A stretch of 64,000 nt of DNA from Streptomyces sp. f51. Its GTDB lineage: Bacteria; Actinomycetota; Actinomycetes; Streptomycetales; Streptomycetaceae. This document shows positions 25,776-34,349 of this stretch, piece after piece. The notes beneath the pieces were generated by a model. It was not told the origin of the DNA and made no database searches. It saw only the letters and a program-made list of their open reading frames with translations. Both the position numbers and the translations under genes were made by a program. How positions within the stretch are numbered: the first letter of the stretch is position 1; every line of letters begins with the position of its first letter. The DNA lies in NCBI RefSeq assembly GCF_037940415.1, contig NZ_CP149798.1:3158501-3222500 (forward strand), read 5' to 3'.

Positions 25776-26645
25776 ATGCCCGACTCCCCCCGCCCGTCCC
25801 GCGAAGCCCCCGAATCCGGTGAACCCGATGAATCCGGCGAATCTCCCGAAAAGCCCCTCACCTCATTGATACGCCACACCACTGACAACGCGGTCTCGTG
25901 GATCACCCTCGACCGCCCCGAGGCGATGAACGCGCTCACCCGGGACCAGCGGGAGCGCGTGATCGGTCTGCTCGCGGCCGCGTCCGCCGACCCCGCCGTA
26001 CGGGCCGTGGTCATCACGGCCACCGGCCGCGGGTTCTGCGCGGGAGCGGATCTGCGGGGAGGACCGCCCGCGGGCGAACGGGTCCCGGGCGATGTCGCCC
26101 GCACCATCCGGCTGGGCGCGCAGCGCCTGATCGCCGCCGTCCTGGACTGCGAGAAGCCGGTGATCGCGGCGGTGAACGGCACGGCGGCCGGGCTCGGCGC
26201 GCATCTGGCCCTCGCGTGCGACCTCGTCCTCGCGGCCGAAGAGGCCCGGTTCATCGAGGTGTTCGCGCGGCGGGGGCTCGTGCCGGACGGCGGCGGCGCC
26301 TACCTGCTGCCCCGGCTGATCGGCCCGCAGCGGGCCAAGGAGCTGATGTTCTTCGGCGACGCGCTGAGCGCCGCGGACGCCGAACGGCTGGGGCTCGTCA
26401 ACAGGGTCGTACCTCCGGGCGAGTTGGAGAAGACGGTCCGCGCCTGGGCGGAGCGGCTCGCCGCCGGGCCCACCCGGGCGCTCGCCCTCACCAAGCAGTT
26501 GGTCAACGCCTCGCTCGACACCGACCGCGGGGGCGCCTTCGCGGCGGAGGCGGCGGCGCAGGAGATCAACATGACGACGAGGGACGCCGTCGAGGGCGTG
26601 GCGAGCTTCGTGGAACGACGCGCACCCCGCTACGAGGGCCGCTGA
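25776..26645 (+). CDS. enoyl-CoA hydratase/isomerase
   Basis: 289 aa crotonase. An acidic Ser/Pro/Glu-rich N-terminal tail of about 28 residues precedes VSWITLDRPEAMNALT. Oxyanion segments GRGFCAGADLRG and AVNGTAAGLGAHLALACD are clear, followed by FARRGLVPDGGGAYLLPRL; the catalytic Glu of hydratases may be Glu in RFIEVFARRG. Typical length without the tail. It follows the ADP-forming synthetase by 177 bp of tandem repeats and likely shares its promoter at operators f1-f2, though a separate promoter is possible. Confidence 0.88.
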   Translation: MPDSPRPSREAPESGEPDESGESPEKPLTSLIRHTTDNAVSWITLDRPEAMNALTRDQRERVIGLLAAASADPAVRAVVITATGRGFCAGADLRGGPPAGERVPGDVARTIRLGAQRLIAAVLDCEKPVIAAVNGTAAGLGAHLALACDLVLAAEEARFIEVFARRGLVPDGGGAYLLPRLIGPQRAKELMFFGDALSAADAERLGLVNRVVPPGELEKTVRAWAERLAAGPTRALALTKQLVNASLDTDRGGAFAAEAAAQEINMTTRDAVEGVASFVERRAPRYEGR

Positions 26646-26653
26646 CAAGGCGG

Positions 26654-26752
26654 TTCAGCCCCACACCCCGTCCAACCCCACACCCCTTCAGCCCCGCACC
26701 CCGTCCAACCCCACACCCCTTCAACCCCACGCCCCATCCAACCCCGCGCCCC
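26654..26752. repeat. 33-bp tandem repeat, three units
   Basis: Units at 26654, 26687 and 26720, each starting TTCAGCCCCACACCCCGTCC or TTCAACC; each unit holds two related 16-17 bp halves. C-rich on the plus strand. It lies between the convergent hydratase and membrane-protein genes. Confidence 0.8.
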
Positions 26753-26769
26753 GTCCGGCCCGCCCCCGT

Positions 26770-27738
26770 TCAGTCCTGCCGCAGAACGCGCAGGTCCCCC
26801 GCGTCGGGATCGCCGAACAGGACGAAGAGTTCCGGATGGGCCTCGGTGCCGCCGATGGTCCAGTACGTGTCGTGGCCGCAGTCGCCGACGCGGACGACCA
26901 CGCCGTCCCGCCGCTGGGAGGCGGGCCCGTCGGCGTACGGGTCGTAGCGGCCCGCGGTGTCGAGGAACCACTTGCCCGGGCCGTCGCAGCGCGTGAACTC
27001 CTTGGTGGTCACGTCCCCGAACTCGGGCTGGGCGGGCACGGCCGAGAGCACGGCCCCGCCGTCGGCGCTCAGCCGCAGCACGGCCCCGTGGTCGCCGCGC
27101 CAGACGCCGGTGAGCCGGTCGGCGCCGAGCTTCGGCGGCCGGTACTCGTGGATGAGCCCCGTGGCCAGGCCCACCGTGCCCGCCGTGACGACCAGCACGC
27201 ACGCCCCGAGGGCCGCGAGGGCCGAGCGGAGCCAGACACGGCCGGGCTCGGGAGGACGTCCTGTGGCCCGTTCGCGCCGTCGCATCAGGGCGACGCCGAG
27301 CGCGGGCGGCACGCCCCACGCGGTGAGCAGCAGGACCCTGGTCCCGGTGGGCGCGAGACCGAGGAGGAGGACCGCGAGGCCCGTCCAGGCCGCGCCGATC
27401 AGCAGGACGAGACCCAGGTGCCAGGCGCTCTCGGGACCGGGTGCGCGGCGGCGCGCCAGCCGCGCGAGGGTGGCCGCCGGCAGGGTGCACGTCGCGGCGT
27501 GCAGCAGGCCGAGGGCGGCGAGCAGGGGCGGCCCGAAGACCAGCACGCACAGCAGGCCGACGGCGGCGAATCCGCCGCCGAGGCCCGCGCCGTGGTCGTC
27601 GTCGTCGAACGTCCCGACCCACCAGACCGCGATGGCGACGGCGAACTGCGCCGCGCAGATCGCGGCGGCGAGGTTCACCTCCGCACCGGTCCATGTCGAC
27701 CCGGGGCGCGTGGGCTCATCGGAGTTCCCCGACCTCAT
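26770..27738 (-). CDS. polytopic membrane protein with C-terminal extracytoplasmic domain
   Basis: 322 aa from ATG 27738 (MRSGNSDEPTRP). At least four or five helices in the first 190 residues: VNLAAAICAAQFAVAIAVWWV, FAAVGLLCVLVFGPPLLAAL, LGLVLLIGAAWTGLAVLLLG, VLLLTAWGVPPALGVALM and SALAALGACVLVVTAGTV. The C-terminal about 120 residues have LTGVWRGDHGAVLRL and a Cys pair (FTRCDGPG and VGDCGHD) and resemble a small beta-rich sensor or lipocalin-like domain. I do not recognise a named family. No regulon operator is upstream. Confidence 0.7.
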   Translation of the reverse strand: MRSGNSDEPTRPGSTWTGAEVNLAAAICAAQFAVAIAVWWVGTFDDDDHGAGLGGGFAAVGLLCVLVFGPPLLAALGLLHAATCTLPAATLARLARRRAPGPESAWHLGLVLLIGAAWTGLAVLLLGLAPTGTRVLLLTAWGVPPALGVALMRRRERATGRPPEPGRVWLRSALAALGACVLVVTAGTVGLATGLIHEYRPPKLGADRLTGVWRGDHGAVLRLSADGGAVLSAVPAQPEFGDVTTKEFTRCDGPGKWFLDTAGRYDPYADGPASQRRDGVVVRVGDCGHDTYWTIGGTEAHPELFVLFGDPDAGDLRVLRQD

Positions 27739-27869
27739 GAGGCGAAAGATACGCGGGCCGGACACGACGTGCCGCAAGGGGTTCCCGCCCTCACCCTTCC
27801 CCCCTCCTTCCACCCGCCCCTCCCCCGCCCCTGCCCCGCCACCGTCCCGGCCCCCGCACCCCTTCCTAT

Positions 27870-27884
27870 CTGACAGCCCGTCAG
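27870..27884. promoter_or_regulatory. palindromic operator CTGACA-GCC-CGTCAG (site g)
   Basis: Five of six arm pairs; it ends 5 bp before the ATG at 27890 (17 bp before the ATG at 27902). A CAGCTT hexamer at 27882-27887 could be the -10 of a very short or absent leader. Confidence 0.7.
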
Positions 27885-27889
27885 CTTAA

Positions 27890-28534
27890 ATGGTCGGTGT
27901 GATGGGACACGCAGGGATGGCCGCGGCGGCCGTCCGCTACCTCAGGTCGGCCGGGGCCCCCACCGCCGCGGGGCCCGTCGAGGCGTTGCCGCGCCCGGAT
28001 CTGCGCGCGGTCGGCGAGGACGAGCGGGCGCCGGTCGATCCGGCCCGGTTCCGGCGCGTCCTCGGGCACTTCGCGACCGGGGTGACCGTCGTGACGGCTC
28101 CGGCCACCGGCGCCGACGGCCCGGCCGGATTCGCCTGCCAGTCGTTCGCCTCGCTCTCACTGGATCCGCCGCTGGTGTGCTTCATGGTCGGCCGTACGTC
28201 GACGACCTGGCCGCGCATCGCCCGCGCCGGGGTCTTCTGCGTCAACGTGCTCGGCGCGCACCAGGGCGACCTGTGCCGCGGCTTCGCGGTGAGCGGCGCG
28301 GACAAGTTCGCCGGGGTCGCCCACGACCCCGCCCCCGTCTCCGGGTCCCCCCGCCTCGCGGGTGCGGCGGCCTGGGTCGACTGCACGATCCACGCCGTGC
28401 ACACGGGCGGGGATCACCTGATCGTGGTGGGCCGGGTCGACGCGCTCGGCGCGGGCGGCGAGGACGGGCCGGGCGGCGGGGACGACTCGGACGTACGGCC
28501 CCTGCTCTTCCACAAGGGCCGCTTCCTCGCCTGA
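27890..28534 (+). CDS. flavin reductase (HsaB/HpaC-like)
   Basis: 214 aa FMN-binding split barrel of the flavin_reduct family. An N-terminal extension of about 45 residues precedes FRRVLGHFATGVTVVTAPAT, the family signature. SFASLSLDPPLVCFMVGRTS and VFCVNVLGAHQGDLCRGFAV follow, then KFAGVAHDPAPVSGSPRLAGAA. These enzymes supply FMNH2 or FADH2 to two-component monooxygenases, for example HsaAB in steroid ring opening. No cognate oxygenase is next to it in the window, so it may serve one elsewhere, or act directly. Two possible starts, ATG 27890 and ATG 27902. Confidence 0.87.
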   Translation: MVGVMGHAGMAAAAVRYLRSAGAPTAAGPVEALPRPDLRAVGEDERAPVDPARFRRVLGHFATGVTVVTAPATGADGPAGFACQSFASLSLDPPLVCFMVGRTSTTWPRIARAGVFCVNVLGAHQGDLCRGFAVSGADKFAGVAHDPAPVSGSPRLAGAAAWVDCTIHAVHTGGDHLIVVGRVDALGAGGEDGPGGGDDSDVRPLLFHKGRFLA

Positions 28535-28552
28535 CACCGCGAGGACGGCCCG

Positions 28553-29890
28553 TCACGCGGGAGCGGGTGCCACCGCCTGGGCCGCCGCGGGGACCGCCGG
28601 ACGGCGGCGCCGGATCACCAGGACCATCAGCGTGGCCGCCGCGCACAGCGCGCCCGAGGCGTACCAGACCACGTCGTACGAGCCGAAGCGGTCGCGGGCG
28701 ACGCCGGCGAGGAAGGCGACGAGCGCGGCGCCGACCTGGTGGGAGGCGAGGACCCAGCCGAAGACGATGGCGCTGTCCTCGCCGTACCGCTCACGGCACA
28801 GGGCCAGGGTGGGCGGCACGGTGGCGACCCAGTCGAGGCCGTAGAAGACGATGAAGAAGATCATCGGCGGGTGCACGGACGGGGCGAGCAGCATCGGCAG
28901 GAACAGCAGCGAGATGCCGCGCAGCGCGTAGTACGCCGCCAGCAGGCGGCGCGGTTCGAAGCGGTCGGTGAACCAGCCGGAGGCGACGGTGCCGACCACG
29001 TCGAAGACGCCGATGACCGCGAGGAGCGAGGCGGCCGCGGTGACGGGCATGCCGTGGTCGTGGGCGGCCGGCACGAAGTGCGTCTGGACCAGGCCGTTCG
29101 TCGAGGCCCCGCAGATCGCGAACGACCCGGCCAGCAGCCAGAAGGGGCCCGTGCGGACGGCGGAGAGCAGCACGGTCACCGCGCGCCGGGCGGCGCCCCG
29201 CACCGGTTCGGGCTTCGGTACGAACTCCTTCGCCCCGTACGGCGTCTGGCCCACGTCGGCCGGGTGGTCGCGCAGCAGCAGCCAGACGAAGGGGACGACC
29301 GCCAGGGCCGCGAGCGACACGGTGACCGCGGCCGGACGCCAGCCGTGCTCCGTGACGATCCAGGACAGCAGCGGGAGGAAGATCAGCTGGCCCGAGGCGG
29401 AGGCGGCGGTCAGGATGCCCGTCACCAGGCCCTTGCGCTCGGTGAACCAGCGGTTGGTGACCGTCGCCGCGAAGGCCAGTGCCATGGATCCGGAGCCCAG
29501 GCCCACCAGCAGGCCCCAGCAGAGCATCAGCTGCCAGGCCGCCGTCATCCACACGGTCAGCCCGGAGCCGATCGCGATCACGGTCAGGGCGATGGCCACC
29601 ACGCGGCGGATGCCGAAGCGGTCCATCAGCGCCGCGGCGAACGGCGCCGTGAGTCCGTACAGCGCGAGGTTGATCGAGACGGCCGCGCCGATCGTGCCGC
29701 GCGACCAGTGGAACTCCTGGTGCAGCGGGTCGATCAGCAGTCCGGGAAGCGACCGGAAGGCGGCCGCGCCGATGATCGTCACGAAGGTGACGGCGGCGAC
29801 GAACCAGGCACGGTGGACGCGGTGGGAGGGGGAGGGGCGGACGGGCCGGGAGTCCTCCGGGGCCGGGGCGGCTTCGGTTGTCTGGGTCAC
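28553..29890 (-). CDS. MFS transporter
   Basis: 445 aa with 12 predicted helices. AWFVAAVTFVTIIGAAAF opens the fold; LMDRFGIRRV is the loop 2-3 motif (D-R-x-G-R-R type) and VASGWFTDRFEPRRLLA the equivalent in the second half. The central loop (FVPKPEPVRGAARRA) is cytoplasmic. The pattern resembles monocarboxylate/oxalate-type MFS members with the DxxxGWxRG-like DPLHQEFHWSRGTIG near helix 1. It might import an organic acid for the nearby pathway, but it has no regulon operator. GTG start at 29890. Confidence 0.85.
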   Translation of the reverse strand: MTQTTEAAPAPEDSRPVRPSPSHRVHRAWFVAAVTFVTIIGAAAFRSLPGLLIDPLHQEFHWSRGTIGAAVSINLALYGLTAPFAAALMDRFGIRRVVAIALTVIAIGSGLTVWMTAAWQLMLCWGLLVGLGSGSMALAFAATVTNRWFTERKGLVTGILTAASASGQLIFLPLLSWIVTEHGWRPAAVTVSLAALAVVPFVWLLLRDHPADVGQTPYGAKEFVPKPEPVRGAARRAVTVLLSAVRTGPFWLLAGSFAICGASTNGLVQTHFVPAAHDHGMPVTAAASLLAVIGVFDVVGTVASGWFTDRFEPRRLLAAYYALRGISLLFLPMLLAPSVHPPMIFFIVFYGLDWVATVPPTLALCRERYGEDSAIVFGWVLASHQVGAALVAFLAGVARDRFGSYDVVWYASGALCAAATLMVLVIRRRRPAVPAAAQAVAPAPA

Positions 29891-29961
29891 GCCCTAGAGC
29901 ATCGGGGAACGTACGCCGGCGAACCACTGGCCCGAGAGACAGCATTCGCTACGATCGGGCC

Positions 29962-30969
29962 ATGGCCACTCCCGGTACGCCGCCCCCGCACCGCGTCGTC
30001 GTCCTCGCCCTGGACGGCCTGCTCCCCTTCGAGCTCGGCATCCCGCAGCGCATCTTCGGCAAGGCGCGGGACACGGAGGGGCGCCCGCTCTACGAGGTCG
30101 TCACCTGCTCGGTCCGGCCGCCGGGCCCGGTCGAGACGGACGCGGACTTCTCGGTCCTCGTCGCCAACGGGCCCGAGGCGCTGGCCGGCGCCGACACGGT
30201 CGTCGTCCCGGCCTCGTACGAACTCGGGCCCGTCCAGCAGGAGGGGATCCTGACCCCGGAGCTGGCGGCCGCCCTCGGGCACATCCGCCCCGGCACCCGT
30301 CTGGTCTCCATCTGCACCGGCAGTTACGTCCTCGCCGCCGCCGGGTATCTCGACGGCCGCCCCGCCACCACGCACTGGATGCACGCCGAGCACTTCCAGC
30401 GGCTCTTCCCGCGGATCGACGTGGACGCGGACGTGCTCTTCGTCGACGACGGCGACGTCCTGACCTCCGCCGGGGTCGCCGCCGGGATCGACCTGTGCCT
30501 GCACCTCGTACGGCGTGACCACGGCGCCGCCGTCGCCAACGAGGTGGCCCGCCGGACCGTCGTGCCGCCGCACCGCGACGGCGGGCAGGCGCAGTACATC
30601 CGGCGCCCGGTCCCCGAGGCGCGCTCGGCCGGCACGACCGCCGCGCGCGCCTGGGCGCTCGGCCGCCTCCACGAGCCGATCCAGCTGCGCGACATGGCCG
30701 AGCAGGAGTCCATGTCGGTGCGCACCTTCACCCGGCGTTTCCGCGAGGAGGTCGGGGTCAGCCCCGGCCAGTGGCTCACGCGGCAGCGCGTCGAACACGC
30801 CCGCCATCTGCTGGAGTCCAGCGATCTGTCCATCGACCAGGTGGCCCGCGACGCGGGTTTCGGCACGGCCCAGTCGATGCGCCAGCACCTTCAGGCGACC
30901 CTCGGCGTCAACCCGACCACCTACCGGCGCACGTTCAGGGCGGGCACCGGCACCGGCGTCACCGGGTGA
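29962..30969 (+). CDS. GlxA-type regulator: DJ-1/PfpI domain plus AraC helix-turn-helix
   Basis: 335 aa from ATG 29962. The DJ-1/PfpI-like domain (about residues 8-185) has the nucleophile-elbow region VSICTGSYVLAAAGYLDGRP and THWMHAEHF, a sensor module. AraC-type DNA binding follows (about 220-325): LHEPIQLRDMAEQESMSVRT with RRFREEVGVSP, then SIDQVARDAGFGTAQSM. Such regulators often control catabolic or detoxification genes nearby; divergent MFS or the convergent alcohol dehydrogenase (3' ends overlap by 11 bp) are candidates. Confidence 0.88.
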   Translation: MATPGTPPPHRVVVLALDGLLPFELGIPQRIFGKARDTEGRPLYEVVTCSVRPPGPVETDADFSVLVANGPEALAGADTVVVPASYELGPVQQEGILTPELAAALGHIRPGTRLVSICTGSYVLAAAGYLDGRPATTHWMHAEHFQRLFPRIDVDADVLFVDDGDVLTSAGVAAGIDLCLHLVRRDHGAAVANEVARRTVVPPHRDGGQAQYIRRPVPEARSAGTTAARAWALGRLHEPIQLRDMAEQESMSVRTFTRRFREEVGVSPGQWLTRQRVEHARHLLESSDLSIDQVARDAGFGTAQSMRQHLQATLGVNPTTYRRTFRAGTGTGVTG

Positions 30970-32035
30970 CCGTGCCGGAGGTGCTCCGGAACGTCAGCAC
31001 CGCCCGTGCCACCTTCCCCGCGTGCGCGTCCTCGGCCGCTCGCTCGAAGTCCTCGACCGGGTACGTCGCCGTCACCAACTCGTCCAGGAGCAGGCGGCCT
31101 TCGCGGTACAGCTCGGCGTACAGGGCGATGTCCCGCTGGGGGCGGGACGAGCCGTAGCGGCAGCCCAGGATGGACTTGTCGAGGTACATCGAGGAGACGA
31201 GGAAGGACGCCTCGGCCGTGGCCGGGGGGACGCCGAGCAGGATCGCCTGGCCGTGCCGGTCGAGCGAGTCCACGGCCCGGCGGATGAGGTCGACGCGTCC
31301 GACGCATTCGAAGGCGTGCTGCGCCCCGGTGGGCAGGATGTCCCTGACCCCGTCCACGGAGGTCAGGAAGTGGGTCGCGCCGAACTGCCGGGCCACCGCC
31401 TCCTTGGCCGGGTTGGAGTCGACGGCGACGATCCGCAGCGCGCCCGCGAGCCGGGCCCCCTGGAGGACGTTGAGGCCGATGCCGCCCGTGCCGATGACCA
31501 GGACGCTGTCGCCGCGGTCGACCCGGGCGCGGTTCAGGACCGCTCCGACGCCGGTGAGCACCCCGCAGCCGATCAGCGCGGCGGACGTGAGCGGGATGTC
31601 CTTCGGGATCCGGACCGCCTGCACGGCCTTGACCACCGTGCGTTCCGCGAACGCCGAGTTGGCGGCGAACTGGTGGAGCGGCTCGCCGGAGCGGGTGAAC
31701 GGCCGCTGCGGCATGCCGATCGCCTTGCGGCACATCGTGGGCCGCCCCCGGTCGCACTCGGCGCAGGTCCCGCAGTTGGCGAGGGTGGACAGCGCCACGT
31801 GGTCGCCGGGCCCGACATGGGTCACCCCCGCCCCCACCGCCTCCACCACGCCCGCGCCCTCGTGGCCGAGGACCACGGGGACGGGGAACGGGATGGTCCC
31901 GTCCACCACGGAGAGATCGCTGTGGCAGAGTCCCGCCGCGGCGATCGCGACCAGGACCTCCCCGGGCCCCGGGTCCCGTATCTCCAGATCGTCCACGACC
32001 CGGGTCCGCTTCCCGTCGAAGATCACGCCTCGCAT
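30959..32035 (-). CDS. zinc-dependent alcohol dehydrogenase (class III-like)
   Basis: 358 aa medium-chain dehydrogenase. Catalytic zinc ligands Cys37 (GLCHSD) and His58-Glu59 (GHEGAG), structural zinc cysteines 88, 91, 94 and 102 in NCGTCAECDRGRPTMC, and the NAD site VIGTGGIGLNV near 187. It oxidises an alcohol with NAD. It is the third gene after the SDR and dehydrogenase, 101 bp downstream of the latter, and probably part of the same operon under operator h. The 3' end overlaps the AraC-type gene on the other strand by 11 bp. Confidence 0.9.
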   Translation of the reverse strand: MRGVIFDGKRTRVVDDLEIRDPGPGEVLVAIAAAGLCHSDLSVVDGTIPFPVPVVLGHEGAGVVEAVGAGVTHVGPGDHVALSTLANCGTCAECDRGRPTMCRKAIGMPQRPFTRSGEPLHQFAANSAFAERTVVKAVQAVRIPKDIPLTSAALIGCGVLTGVGAVLNRARVDRGDSVLVIGTGGIGLNVLQGARLAGALRIVAVDSNPAKEAVARQFGATHFLTSVDGVRDILPTGAQHAFECVGRVDLIRRAVDSLDRHGQAILLGVPPATAEASFLVSSMYLDKSILGCRYGSSRPQRDIALYAELYREGRLLLDELVTATYPVEDFERAAEDAHAGKVARAVLTFRSTSGTVTR

Positions 32036-32136
32036 CGCTCAGGCTCCCCTCTTCCCGGGCCGCCCCGGGCGCTGTTCCCGGGCTGCTCCCGGGCTGATTC
32101 GGTCCGTACCCGGCGGCCGCACGGTGCCGGGCCCGT

Positions 32137-33294
32137 TCACGGCCCTCCCCGGGGTTCCTTCGGCAGGCCGAGGGCCCGCTCGGCGACGATCGTGCGCTGG
32201 ATCTCGTCCGAACCGCCGTAGATCGTGTCGGCCCGGCTGAACAGGAACAGGTGCTGGTCCGGGTCCAGTTCGTAGGGCCGCTCGGCCGACCAGTCCCCGG
32301 GGCCCACCGCCGAGGCGGATCCCCGTACCTGGACCGCCAGTTCACCGAGCCGCCGGTGCCATCCGCCCCACAGCAGCTTCGCCACGCTCGGCGCGCCCGG
32401 ACCGCCCGGACTCCCCGAACCCCCCAGGGTGCGCAGCGCGTTCCACCGCATCACGCGCAACTCGGCCCAGAGGCGCACCAGTCGCTCCCGTACGACGGGA
32501 TCCCCGGCCATTCCCGTCTCGACGGCCGTGCGCAGCACACGGCCCAACTCCTCGGCGAACCCGATCTGCTGGGCGAGGGTGGAGACCCCGCGCTCGAAGC
32601 CGAGCAGGCTCATGGCGACCCGCCAGCCGCCGCCCTCGCCCCCGACCACATGCCCGGCCTCCGCCACCGCACCGTCGAAGAACACCTCGTTGAACTCGCT
32701 CGTGCCCGTCAGCTGACGGATGGGGCGGACCTCGATCCGGCCGGGCTGGTCCATGGGGACGAGCAGGAAGGACAGTCCGTGGTGGCGGGTCGAGCCCGGC
32801 TCGGTGCGGGCGAGCACGAAGCACCAGTCCGCCTCCCCGGCGAGCGAGGTCCAGATCTTCTGTCCCGTGATCCGGTAGGACCCCTGCTCCCGTACGGCGG
32901 CCGTACGGACGCCGGCCAGGTCCGAGCCGGCGCCCGGTTCGCTGTAGCCCTGGCACCACAGTTCCTCGCCGCGGGCGATCGGGGGCAGGAAGCGGCGCTT
33001 GTGCTCCGGGCTCCCGTGCGCGATGAGCGTCGGCGCCAGCAGGTTCTCACCGATGTGCCCGGACCTGGCCGGCGCCTTCGAGCGGGCGTACTCCTCGGCC
33101 CACACCACCTGCCGGGTCAGGTCCGCGCGCCGGTTGCCGTACCCGTCCTCGGCCCAGCCGAGTCCGATCCAGCCGCCCGCGCCGAGTTCGCGCTCCCAGT
33201 CGCGGCGCGCGGGGGTGCCGGCCAGGTGCTGCTCCAGCCAGGCCCGTGCCTCGCGCCGGAAGAGTTCGTCCCGCGCACCGAATGCGAAGTCCAC
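32137..33294 (-). CDS. acyl-CoA dehydrogenase, alpha-like subunit
   Basis: 385 aa from GTG 33294 (VDFAFGARDELF) with GGGAGGAG 5 nt upstream. Substrate and flavin motifs CQGYSEPGAGSDLAGVRTAA and GQKIWTSLAGEADW are present, then FNEVFFDGAV and GFERGVSTLAQQIGFAEEL; the C-terminal end RADTIYGGSDEIQRTIVAER is the usual terminal helix. It resembles FadE26-type alpha subunits of heterotetrameric steroid-chain dehydrogenases. No beta gene is adjacent; the orphan beta-like gene at 14585-15772 is under the same operator. A homotetramer is the alternative. Confidence 0.87.
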   Translation of the reverse strand: MDFAFGARDELFRREARAWLEQHLAGTPARRDWERELGAGGWIGLGWAEDGYGNRRADLTRQVVWAEEYARSKAPARSGHIGENLLAPTLIAHGSPEHKRRFLPPIARGEELWCQGYSEPGAGSDLAGVRTAAVREQGSYRITGQKIWTSLAGEADWCFVLARTEPGSTRHHGLSFLLVPMDQPGRIEVRPIRQLTGTSEFNEVFFDGAVAEAGHVVGGEGGGWRVAMSLLGFERGVSTLAQQIGFAEELGRVLRTAVETGMAGDPVVRERLVRLWAELRVMRWNALRTLGGSGSPGGPGAPSVAKLLWGGWHRRLGELAVQVRGSASAVGPGDWSAERPYELDPDQHLFLFSRADTIYGGSDEIQRTIVAERALGLPKEPRGGP

Positions 33295-33341
33295 GCGCTC
33301 TCCTCCCGACCGGATCCGGGGCACCCCGGACCGGTCCACGG

Positions 33342-34253
33342 TCAGGCGTTGGGGCGCGCCTTGTCCGCCGCGGCCCGCGCCATCGCCTCCAGCCGCTCCA
33401 GCAGCGGCATCGGATCGACGCCGACGGTCCCGGGCAGGAAGTCGGCTATCTTCTCGGGGGTCCAGGCGCCCTCGGCGTAACCGGCGCGCAGTTCGCGCGG
33501 CTGCGCCCATACGGCGATCTTGGGTCCGGCGATCGTGTAGACCTGCCCGGTGATGCGTTCCTCGCGGGCCCGGTCGGAGAGCAGGTAGACCACGAGCGCG
33601 GCCACGTCCTCCGGTTCGCCGATCTCCTTCAGCTCCATCGGGACGTTCGCCGACATGCGCGTACGGGCGACGGGCGCGACGGCGTTCGCGGTGACCCCGT
33701 ACTTGTGCAGCCCGAGGGCCGCGCTGCGCACCAGGGAGATGATCCCGCCCTTCGCCGCGCTGTAGTTGGCCTGCGCCACCGAGCCCTGGTGGTTGCCGCT
33801 GGTGAAGCCGATCAGCGTGCCCGAGCCCTGGGCCCGCATCACCGCGGAGGCGGCCCTGAACAGGGTGAACGTGCCCTTGAGATGGGTGGCGACGACCGGG
33901 TCCCACTCCTGCTCGGACATGTTGAAGAGCATCCGCTCGCGCAGGATTCCGGCCACGCACACCACACCGTCGATGCGCCCGTACGACGCGAGCGCGGTGT
34001 CGACGACCCGCTGCCCGCCCGCCATCGTCGAGATGTCGTCGGCCACCGCGACCGCCTCGCCGCCGGCGGCCTCGATCTCCTTGACGACGGCGTCCGCGAC
34101 CGAACTCGTGGGCTCGGCGCCCTCGATGGAGACGCCGTAGTCGTTGACGACGACGCGGGCGCCCTCGGCGGCGGCGGCGAGCGCGACCGCCCGGCCTATC
34201 CCCCGGCCCGCACCCGTGACGGCGACGGTCTTGCCCGCAAGGAAGTTCCCCAT
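33342..34253 (-). CDS. short-chain dehydrogenase/reductase
   Basis: 303 aa SDR. NAD site VTGAGRGIGRAVAL at residues 13-21 region, D-Y after beta-2 (VVVNDYG), and catalytic ANYSAAKGG. The C-terminal extension of about 50 residues (VWAQPRELRAGYAEGAWTPE and following) is seen in hydroxyacyl-CoA or hydroxysteroid SDRs such as Hsd4A-type proteins rather than in 250-residue FabG enzymes. It probably oxidises a hydroxyacyl-CoA or ring hydroxyl. First gene of the operon SDR, acyl-CoA dehydrogenase, alcohol dehydrogenase; operator h lies 22 bp upstream. Confidence 0.88.
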   Translation of the reverse strand: MGNFLAGKTVAVTGAGRGIGRAVALAAAAEGARVVVNDYGVSIEGAEPTSSVADAVVKEIEAAGGEAVAVADDISTMAGGQRVVDTALASYGRIDGVVCVAGILRERMLFNMSEQEWDPVVATHLKGTFTLFRAASAVMRAQGSGTLIGFTSGNHQGSVAQANYSAAKGGIISLVRSAALGLHKYGVTANAVAPVARTRMSANVPMELKEIGEPEDVAALVVYLLSDRAREERITGQVYTIAGPKIAVWAQPRELRAGYAEGAWTPEKIADFLPGTVGVDPMPLLERLEAMARAAADKARPNA

Positions 34254-34275
34254 GCCCGGCCCCTTCCCGCAGTTT

Positions 34276-34290
34276 CTGACGGTCCGTTAG
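34276..34290. promoter_or_regulatory. palindromic operator CTGACG-GTC-CGTTAG (site h)
   Basis: Five of six arm pairs, between the divergent SDR (22 bp) and cyclase (59 bp) genes. One site may control both units. Confidence 0.7.
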
Positions 34291-34349
34291 ATTCAACTCG
34301 GATTCTACGACCCGCCGGATACCTGGAGACAAGCCCCCGGGGAGGACTC

